From Cumulibacter soli (GTDB lineage Bacteria > Actinomycetota > Actinomycetes > Mycobacteriales > Antricoccaceae): DNA of 64,000 bases. Numbering within the stretch: the first letter of the stretch is position 1; each line of letters begins with the position of its first letter. Made by a program: the position numbers and the translations under genes. Below, in pieces: positions 16,005-25,266 of the stretch. The stretch is taken from assembly GCF_004382795.1 (NCBI RefSeq), contig NZ_SMSG01000002.1, positions 248,001 through 312,000 of the forward strand, in the 5' to 3' direction. The notes beneath the pieces were generated by a model. The model saw nothing but the letters and a program-made list of their open reading frames with translations, was not told the origin of the DNA and searched no databases.

Positions 16005-16412
16005 TGCGGCTGATCTCGCCAACAGTGGCGCGGAACGTTAAGAGTGATGGCCAGGAGGCAGGCCGATATTAGGCACACATTCGGGGAGGGAGCCGCCCGG
16101 GGCGGGCAGCTGTAGACGGCGCTGGACGGACCTGTCAGTGCGCGTCTGCAGACGACGCTGTCGCTCGCGACGACCGCACCGCATCCGCCGTGGTCACGGA
16201 CATGTCCAGCCCGCTGCACCTCCACTTCCGCGCGCACCTCACTCCAGTCGATCACCGACCCGGGACGAGGCACGCAGGTTCCGGTCGATAACTGAGCGTC
16301 GAAATTGTCCTGGGATGGCGAAGCGCTCGGACAGCGAAGCGCCCCAGCGAGATCAACTCGCCAGGGCGCCCAACGCATCGTGTTCTGCTGATAGTCCGGC
16401 TTCGCCCTAATG
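16005..16412. other. Gene-free interval, no supported feature
   Basis: About 400 bp between the palindrome and the repeat cluster. No open frame here has a ribosome site or family resemblance, and long frames crossing it on either strand look like chance products of base composition. It may be decayed coding DNA. Confidence 0.4.
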
Positions 16413-16591
16413 GACAGTCCTACAAGGCGATGTGGCCTCACCGAACGTCTTACCAGACAACATCGCCATCGCCGAAGGTCTTCCTGCACCACAGCGCCGT
16501 GCTCGTGCGAGGTTCAGGGCGTTGTCGCCTTTGCCGTGGTCTTGCACGACGACAGTCCTACAGGACGACATCACCTTTACCGAAGGTGAAG
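16413..16591. repeat. Degenerate copies of the DUF308 3' end
   Basis: The real 3' end of the DUF308 gene (16551-16591, minus) encodes FTFGKGDVVL then stop. Related minus-strand segments follow downstream: one near 16457-16486 reads KTFGDGDVVW, one at 16413-16451 reads KTFGEATSPCR and shares GACAGTCCTACA with the real end, and a weaker one near 16521-16545 reads KTTAKATTP. The pattern suggests repeated small duplications of the gene tail followed by decay. Confidence 0.55.
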
Positions 16592-17151
16592 GCACGCACG
16601 ATCTGCATCACACCGATCACGACAAGCATGATGCCGATCAGCCACCACAGCGTCGCGATCGCGTAGAGCGGCGAGAACAGCAGGACCAGTCCGGCGATGA
16701 TGCTGACGATCGCGAAGAAGACGGTCCAGCCCTTGGATTTGGCGCCGCCTAGCGTCGACAGCGACACAATGCCCTCGATGATCCACATGATTCCGACCAG
16801 GATTCCGATGAACGCCGCGAGCCATACGGTCGTCGCGCCCAGATTGAGCAGGGCGATGACTCCGGCGATTACGTACAGCGCGCCGAGCGCGATATGCCCT
16901 ACGCGCGACCATCCCGATTCGATCTTCGAGAAGACTCCCAGGCCCGCGTACACCGCACCGCCGATAATCGCGTAGATCGCGATGATCGCCGTGACAACCA
17001 CGGCGGTCTTGCCGGGCCACACCAGAATCATGATGCCGATAACAAGTGCCAAGACTCCGTAGAGTCCCAGCGCGGTGCGTAACACAGAAACAGCCGAATC
17101 GGTGAACGATGCATCACGCGGTTCTGCGGCAGAAGTGGTCTCAGTGGACAT
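16558..17151 (-). CDS. DUF308/HdeD-family membrane protein
   Basis: 197 aa from ATG 17151 (AAGGGG ribosome site just upstream; an in-frame ATG 17 codons earlier has none). Six hydrophobic helices occur in pairs: LGLYGVLALVIGIMILVWPGKTAVVVTAIIAIYAIIGGAVYAGLGVF, HIALGALYVIAGVIALLNLGATTVWLAAFIGILVGIMWIIEGIVSL and FFAIVSIIAGLVLLFSPLYAIATLWWLIGIMLVVIGVMQIVRAF. Repeated helix-W/P-helix pairs are the HdeD/DUF308 pattern. HdeD is linked to acid resistance in enterobacteria, but the role in actinobacteria is unknown. Confidence 0.85.
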   Translation of the reverse strand: MSTETTSAAEPRDASFTDSAVSVLRTALGLYGVLALVIGIMILVWPGKTAVVVTAIIAIYAIIGGAVYAGLGVFSKIESGWSRVGHIALGALYVIAGVIALLNLGATTVWLAAFIGILVGIMWIIEGIVSLSTLGGAKSKGWTVFFAIVSIIAGLVLLFSPLYAIATLWWLIGIMLVVIGVMQIVRAFTFGKGDVVL

Positions 17152-17241
17152 GGCGCCCCTTATGGTCTCTGACCCCGGTTCAGGGTCACCCACGGCGAGC
17201 ATAGCGCCATTCGTCGATATTCAAGAGTCTCGTTAAGCTAA

Positions 17242-17277
17242 CCGTCGTCTGGAATGCCAAAGCACACCAGACGACGG
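17242..17277 (-). terminator. Terminator hairpin after the UPF0182 gene
   Basis: CCGTCGTCTGG and CCAGACGACGG form an 11-bp perfect stem with a 14-nt loop, beginning 8 bp past the stop of the UPF0182 gene on the minus strand. There is no clear U-run. Confidence 0.65.
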
Positions 17278-17284
17278 ATTTGAG

Positions 17285-20224
17285 CTAGTCCCCGTCGGCG
17301 GGAGCGTCAGCGACAAGCGCCTCGTCCAGCGCCTTGGCAGCCTCATGCACCTTCGCCTGCGCCTCGCCCATCGCAGCGTAATCTCCCGCCTTCGCGGCCT
17401 CGTCGTACGCCGCGATCGCATCCTGCAACTCGGTGTTCGCCGCGATCACCGCCGGGGACGACGACCCTCCCGCGGAACCACCGCCCGGCGGCGGAGTTGA
17501 GCCCGCGTTCGTATCCCCATTGTCGGAGCCGTCACCCGAATCATCAGGGTCGCCAGAGGAGCCGGTATCCCCCGTCCCGCCAGGCATATCTTGCGCGTTG
17601 TCACCGGCGCCAGGCCCGAACAGTTGGTCCAGTCCCTCCTGGATCGTCTTGACGATCGCGACTTCCTGGCCGTACTGCATCAGGATGTTCTGCATCGTCG
17701 GGTACGCGGCATTCGACGAGCCCTGTACGTACATCGGCTCGACGTACAGCAATCCACCGGCCAGCGGCACGGTCAGCAGGTTGCCCCAGATGATGTGCGA
17801 TCCGTCGCTGCCCAGGTTACGAATCGAGGTCTTCACCGTCTCGTCCGACTTGAACTGCGACTGCACCTGCCCCGGCCCGAAGACGTTCGAGGACGGCGGC
17901 ATCGTCAAGACGGTGATCTCGCCGTACGAACCGGGATCGCTGGCAGCAGAGACGTACGCCGTGAGGTTGTCCTTGTTCTGCGCGGTCAACGCAGAGGTCA
18001 ACTTGAACGTCGACTTCTTCTCACCCGGAAGTTGCGAACGAACGTAGTACGCAGGCTGGTCTCCCTGAGCCCCGTTCGGATCACTGGCGACCTTCCAGAA
18101 GCCGTCTTCGCTGTAGAACTGGCCGGCGTCAGTGACGTGGTACTGGGTGATCAGCTGACGCTGAATCTTGAAGATGTCTTCCGGGTACCGGAAGTGCGCG
18201 GACAACTCCTCGGGGATGTCGGACTTCGGCGTGATCACTCCCGGGTAGACCTTTTCCCAGGTCTGCAAGACCGGATCTTCCTCGTCCCACTCGTACACCG
18301 TGACCGTGCCGTCGTACGCGTCCACCGTCGCCTTGACCGAATTACGGACGTAGTTGACTGTCTCGTCCGGCAATGCCGCGGTGCCGGTGCCGGTCTGGGC
18401 ATCGGTGGTGGTCTCTTGCAGACTCATCTGCGCGGAATACGGGTACTTGTCACTGGTCGTGTAGCCGTCGACGATCCACTTGATCCGGCCGTCGATCACG
18501 GCGGGGTACGGGTCGCCGTCCGCGGTGATGAACGGCGCGACGGCCTCGACGCGCTCGCGCGGAGTGCGGTTGTAGATGACCTTCGAGTTGCTGCCGATGC
18601 TGTCGTTGAGCACGAAGTTCGTCTCGGCATAGTTAATCGCGAAGACCATTTTCGAGAAGATGTTGTTGACCGGTACGCCGCCTTCGCCGTCGTAGGTCGT
18701 CTTCACCTCGGAGTCACCGTCTTCGCCCACCGGACGATCGAATTCTCGATCCGGACCGCCGTCGTTACCGACGATCGCGTACTCGTTATTCAGTTCGCCG
18801 TAATAGATCCGAGGTTGGTCGACCTCGATCAGGCCGCCTTCGAACTCGGAATTCACGAAGTTCGGCAGGCCCGAGGCGTCCATCTCGTTCGCCGGTGCGG
18901 CCACCAGCCCGTACCCGTGCGTGTAGACGGTGTGCTGGTTGATCCAGTTCGACTGACGTTCGGTGAAGTTCGACGGATCGAGTTCGCGCACCGCAACGAT
19001 GTATTCGGTCGTCTCGCCGTCGATGGTGTAGCGGTCGATATCGAGCTTGTCCGGGAACGAGTAGATATTACGGACCTGCTGTTGCTGCTGGACGACGTCC
19101 GAGATCACGTTCGGATCGAGCAGTCGCAGGTGCGGGATCGTCCCGGTGTCGGCCCGGATCGCGGCGGGTTCCGCGGTCGCTTCAGCCGGATAGTCCTCGT
19201 ACTTGACGTCTTCGAGGCCGTACGCCGCCAATGTCGCGTCCATGGCGCGTTCGATATATTGCGCCTCCTCGACGTCGGCGTTCGGCTCGACCACGAACCG
19301 GTTGTAAATCGCCGGGTATGCCGCCCCGATAGCGAGGCTGGCTACCACCATCAGGGCCAGCGACATCGCCGGGATCGCGAAGTTCTTCATGATCAACGTC
19401 GCGAAGAAGGCAATCGCACAGATGATGGCCACGATCGCCAGGATCGTCTTGGCCGGCAGCATCGCGTTCACATCGGCCGCAGACGCACCGTCGAAGTTCT
19501 TACCCCTGGTGGAGAACAACAGGTCATATCGGTCAAACCAGTAGCCGACGGCTTTCATCAGCACGAACACGCCCAGCAGCACGGCGAGGTGTCCTAGCGC
19601 GCCCGTGGCGAATCGCTGCCCCGGCGTGTTCAGCCGGATCCCACCGTACAAGTAGTGCACGACGGCGGCGAGTACGAGCGATACGGCGATCACTACGAAC
19701 AGGAAGCTCAGCACGAATCGCCAGAACGGTAATTCGAACGTGTAGAAAGACACGTCCATGCCGAACTCAGGGTCGGTGACCCCAAACGGTGTCGAGTTCG
19801 CCCACAACAGATAAGACTTGTACTCGGCCTGGCCCGCGTATCCGCCGAACAGGAATGCCGCGAGGGTGATCACGATCAACGAAAGTTTGCTGCGCGGTTC
19901 CAGTATGCGACGGTACTGGTCCAAGTTCTGCTGCTCGGCGGTCATCGGCCGGAAGGCCGGTCGTAACCGGTACGCCAGGAAGACATTGAAGCCCACGATC
20001 AAGGCAGCGATGACGCCGAAGATGGCGAACAAGATTCCGCGGGTGCGCCAGGTGGTCCAGAACACCGAGGTGTAGCCGGTTTCTTGGAACCACCAGTAGT
20101 GCACGAGCAGCTGGGAGATCAGTGACGCCGCTATGACCAATACCACGATCACCACGCCGACAATCAGCAGTATTCGAGCTCGCTTACTGAGCCCTAACGA
20201 CACTGTCGGCGGTCGAACAGCCAC
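17285..20224 (-). CDS. UPF0182-family large membrane protein
   Basis: 979 aa from GTG 20224 (GGGAG about 8 nt upstream). About seven transmembrane helices fill residues 15-330, starting ARILLIVGVVIVVLVIAASLISQLLVHYWWFQETGYTSVFWTTW, the family's first signature. A large extracytoplasmic domain follows (YTHGYGLVAAPANE, RIYYGELNNEYAIV). The last 100 residues are an acidic Gly/Ser/Asp linker plus a short helical tail (AANTELQDAIAAYDEAAKAGDYAAMGEAQAKVHEA). It matches Rv3193c of M. tuberculosis in position and type. The function of the family is unknown. It follows the S16 protease gene on the same strand. Confidence 0.92.
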   Translation of the reverse strand: MAVRPPTVSLGLSKRARILLIVGVVIVVLVIAASLISQLLVHYWWFQETGYTSVFWTTWRTRGILFAIFGVIAALIVGFNVFLAYRLRPAFRPMTAEQQNLDQYRRILEPRSKLSLIVITLAAFLFGGYAGQAEYKSYLLWANSTPFGVTDPEFGMDVSFYTFELPFWRFVLSFLFVVIAVSLVLAAVVHYLYGGIRLNTPGQRFATGALGHLAVLLGVFVLMKAVGYWFDRYDLLFSTRGKNFDGASAADVNAMLPAKTILAIVAIICAIAFFATLIMKNFAIPAMSLALMVVASLAIGAAYPAIYNRFVVEPNADVEEAQYIERAMDATLAAYGLEDVKYEDYPAEATAEPAAIRADTGTIPHLRLLDPNVISDVVQQQQQVRNIYSFPDKLDIDRYTIDGETTEYIVAVRELDPSNFTERQSNWINQHTVYTHGYGLVAAPANEMDASGLPNFVNSEFEGGLIEVDQPRIYYGELNNEYAIVGNDGGPDREFDRPVGEDGDSEVKTTYDGEGGVPVNNIFSKMVFAINYAETNFVLNDSIGSNSKVIYNRTPRERVEAVAPFITADGDPYPAVIDGRIKWIVDGYTTSDKYPYSAQMSLQETTTDAQTGTGTAALPDETVNYVRNSVKATVDAYDGTVTVYEWDEEDPVLQTWEKVYPGVITPKSDIPEELSAHFRYPEDIFKIQRQLITQYHVTDAGQFYSEDGFWKVASDPNGAQGDQPAYYVRSQLPGEKKSTFKLTSALTAQNKDNLTAYVSAASDPGSYGEITVLTMPPSSNVFGPGQVQSQFKSDETVKTSIRNLGSDGSHIIWGNLLTVPLAGGLLYVEPMYVQGSSNAAYPTMQNILMQYGQEVAIVKTIQEGLDQLFGPGAGDNAQDMPGGTGDTGSSGDPDDSGDGSDNGDTNAGSTPPPGGGSAGGSSSPAVIAANTELQDAIAAYDEAAKAGDYAAMGEAQAKVHEAAKALDEALVADAPADGD

Positions 20225-20341
20225 CTCACACGCTCCCGTTCACAGTCCAACCGCCGGTCGACGGTTTGCGCATCGTGAGCACAACGTTCTACACGCGCGC
20301 CCGGTTCCCAACGGCCCGATTGAGCCCAGTGCCCACCTACC

Positions 20342-21364
20342 CTATGAGCAGACCGGGAAGTCCTGCCCTGCGCGGTACGCCTCGATCGCATCGACGGCGT
20401 CCTGCAAAGTGCTCACCTTGGCCAACGGCGGCGCGTCGTCCGGTGGATCGTCCAGCGCTTCGGCGCAATTTTCCGCCGGCGTCAGAAATAGTTCGGCTCC
20501 GGCCTCGGTCGCGGCGATGATCTTGAACCGGATGCCGCCGATTGGTCCGACCTTGCCGTCGGGGCTGATTTCACCGGTGCCGGCGATGAACTCGCCATCG
20601 ATCAACGGCTCGTCACCGACGAGATCGATAATCCCGAGCGTGAGCATGAGGCCGGCCGACGGTCCGCCGATGTCATTCTCCGGAAAGTTCACGCTGAATC
20701 CGCCGTACCCGCGCTCAGTAACTGTGGCGCCCAGCAGCGATCCGTCGACGCCGGCGTCCTCGGGCGGTTCGGTGGTGACGATGTCGGTGCTCTGTTCCGC
20801 ACCGTTATGTAAGTAGTCGACGGTGACGGTCGTACCCGGTTCAATCTTCTGCAGTGCGCCCGAAAGTGCGTCTGTGGTGGCCACGGGCGTTCCGTCGATG
20901 GCCTGGAGCGCATCGCCGGCGGCGATGTCCGAGTCTTCCGGCGGCGTGACGACGACGACCATCTTCGGGTAACCCAGGTAATCCATCGACGCGACGATCG
21001 CGGCACTCTCGCTTTGCACGAAGGCCTGCCGATTCTGTTCGGTGGTCTCCTCGCGGGTTTGCGTCGGCGGGTAGTACACCTCGCGCGGCACGATTGCACT
21101 GTCACCGGAGAACCAGCCGCTGATGGCCTGGATGATCGAGATCTCATCAACGATGCCGATCGTGGTCAGGTTCAAGTTGCCGGACGTCTTGTTCGGCGTC
21201 TTACCTTCGATCTCGATGATCGGCGTGTCGTTGTACTTCCCCAGCGTGTTGACCGTGGGACCGGGCACCAACGCGATGTAGGGCAACCGAATAAATGCCA
21301 GGGCGAGCACTAATACGATGAGGACGGCGACGCCGGTGAGCAGGGTCTGCACGCGTCGGGTCAT
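20342..21364 (-). CDS. Membrane-anchored PDZ / Lon-type (S16) serine protease, YlbL-like
   Basis: 340 aa. A single N-terminal transmembrane anchor (about residues 8-28) is followed by a PDZ domain (about 125-215: VVVTPPEDSDIAAGDALQAIDGTPVATTDALSGALQ) and a Lon proteolytic domain with catalytic Ser in NDIGGPSAGLMLTLGI and Lys in GPIGGIRFKIIAA. The protein should sit outside the membrane and cleave or process envelope proteins. It is the counterpart of Rv3194c and lies upstream of the UPF0182 gene on the same strand, 117 bp apart. Confidence 0.92.
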   Translation of the reverse strand: MTRRVQTLLTGVAVLIVLVLALAFIRLPYIALVPGPTVNTLGKYNDTPIIEIEGKTPNKTSGNLNLTTIGIVDEISIIQAISGWFSGDSAIVPREVYYPPTQTREETTEQNRQAFVQSESAAIVASMDYLGYPKMVVVVTPPEDSDIAAGDALQAIDGTPVATTDALSGALQKIEPGTTVTVDYLHNGAEQSTDIVTTEPPEDAGVDGSLLGATVTERGYGGFSVNFPENDIGGPSAGLMLTLGIIDLVGDEPLIDGEFIAGTGEISPDGKVGPIGGIRFKIIAATEAGAELFLTPAENCAEALDDPPDDAPPLAKVSTLQDAVDAIEAYRAGQDFPVCS

Positions 21365-21573
21365 TCCTCTAGCCTATTCGAGCGCGCAGCGGCCGAGCCA
21401 ATGAGGAGCGTCGGTCGAGAGAAATCCCCAACCCGGCGACCTCGGTCGCGGCAGCAGCGCACGATAGGACATGCGGGAACGCGCAGGTACCCTCAGTGAC
21501 CGCGTTGGCGGGAACAACACCGACTGCGTGGAACGTTGACGATAGAGAATGCCCATCTGAGGAGGCAGCACTC

Positions 21574-22953
21574 ATGACGAAGCCGCCGTTCGGTTTCAAC
21601 GCTTCCGGTGCGGACGATGACCCGTCCGAGGAGAACAACGACCAAACGCCGCAGCCGTCAAACCCGTTTGGTTTCTCGTTTCCGGGGATGCCCGGCGGCC
21701 AGATGCCGACGGATCTGAACGCGTTGATGCCGATGATTCAGCAACTACAGAGCATGCTGTCGGGCACCTCTGGCTCAGGGCCGGTGAACTGGGATCTCGC
21801 CAAGCAGACCGCCGTGAACGCAGCGCGCCAGAACGAGAAGTCTGCGCGCACCAACCTCGCCGACGTACAGCAGGCGATCCAGATCGCGGATCTGTGGCTG
21901 ACCGACGCGAGCACCTTCCCTAGCGGCGTACGCAAGACAGACGTGTGGACCCGCAGCGAGTGGGTCTCTCGCACCCTCAGCGTATGGGCGCAATTGTGCG
22001 ACCCAGTCGCCGCCAAAATGGTGACGGCGATGACCTCGCTGCTGCCTGAGGACGGAGTTCAGTCGATTCCGGGACTGGGCCAGATGCCTGGGCTCGAGTC
22101 GATGATGCAGGCGATGGGCGGAATGATGTTCGGCGGGCAGGTCGGGCAGGCGCTGGCACAGCTCTCCGGCGAGGTACTGACTTCGACCGATATCGGCCTC
22201 CCCCTCGGCCCGGAGGGCACCGCCGTACTCGTCGCACAGAACGTTGACGAACTCGCCGATGCGCTGGAGCACGATGTCGCTGAGGTGCGGCTGTATTTGG
22301 CGCTACGGGAGTCGGCGTATCACCGTCTGTTCGTGCACGTGCCGTGGCTGCGCAAGCGACTGCTGGCCACGATCGAGACGTACGCCGCTGGGATCAGCAT
22401 CGATAAAGATGCGATCGAACGGTCCCTGTCGGACATCTCCCCCGAGGACCTGCAGAGCAATCCAGAAAAGATTCAAGAGGTCATGTCCAGTGGGGTGTTC
22501 GAGCCGCAACAGACCGAGGCCCAAAAGCAGCAGCTCGCGGCGCTGGAGACGTTGCTGGCACTGATCGAGGGCTGGGTCGACCGCGTCGTCGCCGCGGCTG
22601 CGGGACAGCGGCTGCCAGGCGCGCAGGTGCTCTCGGAGATGATGCGCCGCCGCCGCGCAACCGGTGGTCCGGCGGAGCAGACATTCGCAACCCTGGTCGG
22701 GCTCGAATTGCGGCCACGTCGACTGCGTGACGCGGCTGCGATGTGGGAGCGGATCGAGTCCGAGAAGGGCATCGCGGGGCGCGACGCGCTCTGGGAGCAC
22801 CCGGATCTGTTGCCGACCTCGGAGGACTTCTCTGCCCCGTCGGCCGATGATGACGAACCCAAGTTGACCGAGGCCGATTTCGACGCGCTACTCGGCTACG
22901 ACCCAGGCTCGGACGACTCCGATTCCGGGCCGGACGACGCGGGCGCACGCTGA
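21574..22953 (+). CDS. DUF2342 zinc-metalloprotease-like protein (Rv3195 type)
   Basis: 459 aa from ATG 21574 with AGGAGG at -15 to -10. It starts FGFNASGADDDPSEENN and carries a Gly/Pro/Met-rich segment (NPFGFSFPGMPGGQMPTDLNALMPMIQQLQSM). The core includes WVSRTLSVWAQLCDPVA, then YLALRESAYHRLFVHVPWLRKRL and LLALIEGWVDRVVAAAAGQRLPG, which contain the family's putative zinc residues. The usual HExxH-like arrangement is atypical (ESAYH, EGWVD), so catalysis is unproven. It is divergent from the S16 protease gene, as in M. tuberculosis. Confidence 0.88.
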   Translation: MTKPPFGFNASGADDDPSEENNDQTPQPSNPFGFSFPGMPGGQMPTDLNALMPMIQQLQSMLSGTSGSGPVNWDLAKQTAVNAARQNEKSARTNLADVQQAIQIADLWLTDASTFPSGVRKTDVWTRSEWVSRTLSVWAQLCDPVAAKMVTAMTSLLPEDGVQSIPGLGQMPGLESMMQAMGGMMFGGQVGQALAQLSGEVLTSTDIGLPLGPEGTAVLVAQNVDELADALEHDVAEVRLYLALRESAYHRLFVHVPWLRKRLLATIETYAAGISIDKDAIERSLSDISPEDLQSNPEKIQEVMSSGVFEPQQTEAQKQQLAALETLLALIEGWVDRVVAAAAGQRLPGAQVLSEMMRRRRATGGPAEQTFATLVGLELRPRRLRDAAAMWERIESEKGIAGRDALWEHPDLLPTSEDFSAPSADDDEPKLTEADFDALLGYDPGSDDSDSGPDDAGAR

Positions 22954-23423
22954 GCGCCAGGCGCACGCTAAGGCAGACAGCGACATCAGACGGGCGACCG
23001 AGGCAGATCCGACCCCGGCGAGCGACCGAGGCAGCCGACTGGGACAGGTCGGCTGGCGGCGGGTGCGGCAGACGGTTGAACCAGCCGCCGACCGAAGCAG
23101 ACGGCTAAGCCGAACCGCCGCAGGCAGCTGACGCAGTGAGCGATGCAGCCGAGCGCGACCGACGTCCGTCGGCTAAGACCGAAGGCTGTTCAGCGTCGGT
23201 GGACTAAACCCAGTTTGCCTGTGGACGACGCTGTGGACAAACGGGGGAACACGCCGTAGACCTTGGGGAAACTCCTGTGGGCTACTGCCAAGTAACTGTT
23301 ATGGCTGCGTGGTTTCTGCGGGTTGAACGGGCCTTTTACTGATCACCGCGCCGCAAGCGACCAGGCTGTGGATAACTGCGCTGGTTCGCACTGGTGTCGT
23401 GCACCCGGGCTACGCTCAGCGCC
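22954..23423. other. Gene-free interval with repetitive left half and DnaA-box-like 9-mers
   Basis: The first 200 bp repeat motifs such as GCGACCGAGGCAG in degenerate form and have no credible frame. The second half holds TGTGGACAA (23232-23240) and TGTGGATAA (23367-23375), both exact complements of DnaA-box consensus forms, plus the near match TGTGGACGA (23220-23228). Another TGTGGACAA is at 24065-24073. No AT-rich unwinding region accompanies them, so this does not look like an origin. Confidence 0.45.
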
Positions 23424-24020
23424 GTGCCTAGAAACGACGTCCACATCGAGCGCCGCACGATCGACGGCACCGTCGTCGAGGTCCGGCGTAGCACGCGTCG
23501 CCGCCGAAGCGTGCATGCGTTCCGCGACGGCGAACTGATCGTGCTGCAGGTGCCCGCCGCGTTGAGCGCGCCCGAAGTTGATGCCTGGGCTGCTCGCATG
23601 ATCGCGCGAGTCGCGGCTAAAGAGACGCAGCGGCGTACGCGTACGCCGCGTAGTGACGACGCGCTGGCCGCGCGTGCCGTGGCTCTCTCGGCGCAGTACC
23701 TCGACGGTGCCGCGACACCCGCGAGCATCCGGTGGGTGCGCAATCAGAACTCTCGGTGGGGCTCATGCACCCCGGCGAGCAGAACGATCCGGCTTTCGCA
23801 TCGCCTGCAAGCGATGCCCGACTGGGTCGTGGACTACGTGATCCTGCACGAGTTGGCGCATCTACTCGAAGCCAGTCACGGCCGGCGGTTCTGGGCGCTG
23901 GTCAATCGATATCCGCGATCCGAGCGCGCCCAAGGGTTCCTGGAAGGCGTCGCCAATGCCGCCGGTATTGCCGACGCCTGGCCGCGTACGGATGACATTG
24001 CGGAGGGTGGCACTCACTGA
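23424..24020 (+). CDS. DUF45/YgjP-type metallopeptidase
   Basis: 198 aa from GTG 23424. The gluzincin-like zinc motif is clear: VIDHELAHLLEASHGRRFW-type segment with HELAH at 142-146 and third ligand H152. It follows WVRNQNSRWGSCTPASRTIRLSHRL, the family's substrate-side signature. The M48/SprT-related group includes YgjP; substrates in actinobacteria are unknown. It is conserved next to the DUF2342 gene and the RRE/ThiF-like gene, and about 100 bp separates it from the latter. Confidence 0.87.
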   Translation: MPRNDVHIERRTIDGTVVEVRRSTRRRRSVHAFRDGELIVLQVPAALSAPEVDAWAARMIARVAAKETQRRTRTPRSDDALAARAVALSAQYLDGAATPASIRWVRNQNSRWGSCTPASRTIRLSHRLQAMPDWVVDYVILHELAHLLEASHGRRFWALVNRYPRSERAQGFLEGVANAAGIADAWPRTDDIAEGGTH

Positions 24021-24126
24021 CCACCGCACCTGCGAGTTGATACCAAAGTCGGATGGTCTGCCCCTGTGGACAACTCGGAGACACCGCCCAGTCCGTGACA
24101 CGCTCGGGCTCATCCACGCGAGAGTG

Positions 24127-25260
24127 ATGAGAACGATGACGTTGTTTCCCTCCCCGGCCGAAGACGCCGTACCTGCGGCCAACGCTGCCGGGTTGCCAAT
24201 AATCCCCTGGCTGCCGGCCACTCTCCGCCGCGCGTGGCGCGCGCCGGGCGTACTACAAATCGGCGCGGACGCGTCGCGCGCCGTCGTCCTGCGCAACGTC
24301 AGCACGGACGTCGCCGCCTTCCTCGCCGGACTCGACGGCACACGTACCCTGCGTCAGGTCCTCGAGGCCTCCGACGCGCACGGCCTACACGGACCGATCG
24401 CCGATCGATACCGCGCCGTGCTGCGCACGCTCACCGAGAAGGGCCTGGTGATCGACCTAGCCGATGAACTCGAGGGTCGAGAACTCGCGCAGCACCCGCT
24501 GTTACTCGGCGCGCTCGCACCTGAGGTACACGGGCGTGCCTTGGGCAATCTCCGCGCGAGCCCAGCGGCGACGATGCGCGCACGCGCTATCGCCCGCACC
24601 GTAATAGTGGGCGATCGACGCATCGCCCCGGCGATCGCGGCCATCCTCGCCGCGTCCGGCGTACGTCATATCGCCGTAGTGCAGTCCGGTGTGGTGACCC
24701 CTAGCGACCTGGTGCCGGGCGGGCCCCGGCCGCAGGACCTGGGACGTCCACGCGCGCACGCTACGCACGACGCACTGGCCCGCGCTGCGGTCGACGTCGA
24801 GACGGGCGCGCCGCGCGCCGGCGATCAGCCGGACCTCGTCATTCTCGCCGACGGCGCCGCTTCGAGCGACGCGCGCGTGCGCATGCTGATGCGCACTGGC
24901 ACACCGTTCCTACCGGTCGGCGTACGTGAGCGTCGCGTAGTCGTCGGCCCGTTCGTGATTCCCGGCGAATCCAGCTGTCTGGCCTGCCAGGACGCGATCC
25001 GGCGCGATCTCGATCAACGATGGGCGATGATCGACGCACAGTTGCGCCACACTCCGACGTCACCCGGGGACGGCGGCGAGACCCCGTTGGTGATGATCGG
25101 TGCGGGACTCGCTGCCGCGCAGATACTGCAGTGGATCGACAACGAACGCCTACCCGAAACGATCAACGCCACATTGGAACTATCACTGCCCGACCTCGTG
25201 CTCGAACGACGCTACTGGCCGCGACATGAGGCATGCTCCTGCCAGTTCGAAGTCCACTAG
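24127..25260 (+). CDS. RRE/ThiF-like protein (TOMM cyclodehydratase-partner type), orphan
   Basis: 377 aa from ATG 24127 (GTG 24124 or ATG 24136 are alternatives). The N-terminus looks like the RiPP recognition element of TOMM cyclodehydratase partners (GVLQIGADASRAVVLRN...LAGLDGTRTLRQVLEAS). The middle is a Rossmann/ThiF-like domain lacking the usual ATP motif (TVIVGDRRIAPAIAAILAASGVRHIAVV). The segment GPFVIPGESSCLACQDAIRRDLDQRWAMIDAQL is typical of actinobacterial 'TOMM leader peptide-binding' proteins. CLAC plus the C-terminal CSC may bind zinc. No YcaO or precursor peptide is nearby. The likely counterpart is Rv3196. Confidence 0.72.
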   Translation: MRTMTLFPSPAEDAVPAANAAGLPIIPWLPATLRRAWRAPGVLQIGADASRAVVLRNVSTDVAAFLAGLDGTRTLRQVLEASDAHGLHGPIADRYRAVLRTLTEKGLVIDLADELEGRELAQHPLLLGALAPEVHGRALGNLRASPAATMRARAIARTVIVGDRRIAPAIAAILAASGVRHIAVVQSGVVTPSDLVPGGPRPQDLGRPRAHATHDALARAAVDVETGAPRAGDQPDLVILADGAASSDARVRMLMRTGTPFLPVGVRERRVVVGPFVIPGESSCLACQDAIRRDLDQRWAMIDAQLRHTPTSPGDGGETPLVMIGAGLAAAQILQWIDNERLPETINATLELSLPDLVLERRYWPRHEACSCQFEVH

Positions 25261-25266
25261 TGGACA

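Noticed and set aside
15686-16492. A 268-codon minus-strand frame crossing the mod palindrome and regulator start
   Set aside because: It overlaps the HTH region of the regulator in another frame, passes through the nested palindrome and has no recognisable domain or ribosome site.
17591-19597. A 668-codon open frame antisense to the UPF0182 gene
   Set aside because: It is Arg/His/Val/Leu-rich with no domain and lies wholly opposite a well-matched gene; long antisense frames are expected at this GC content.
23220-24073. DnaA-box cluster considered as an origin of replication
   Set aside because: No dnaA, dnaN or gyrase genes nearby, no AT-rich unwinding tract and too few boxes.
24127-25260. 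RRE/ThiF-like gene considered as part of a RiPP (TOMM) biosynthetic cluster
   Set aside because: No YcaO, precursor peptide, dehydrogenase or transporter lies in the surrounding 20 kb, and the block is conserved as core genes.
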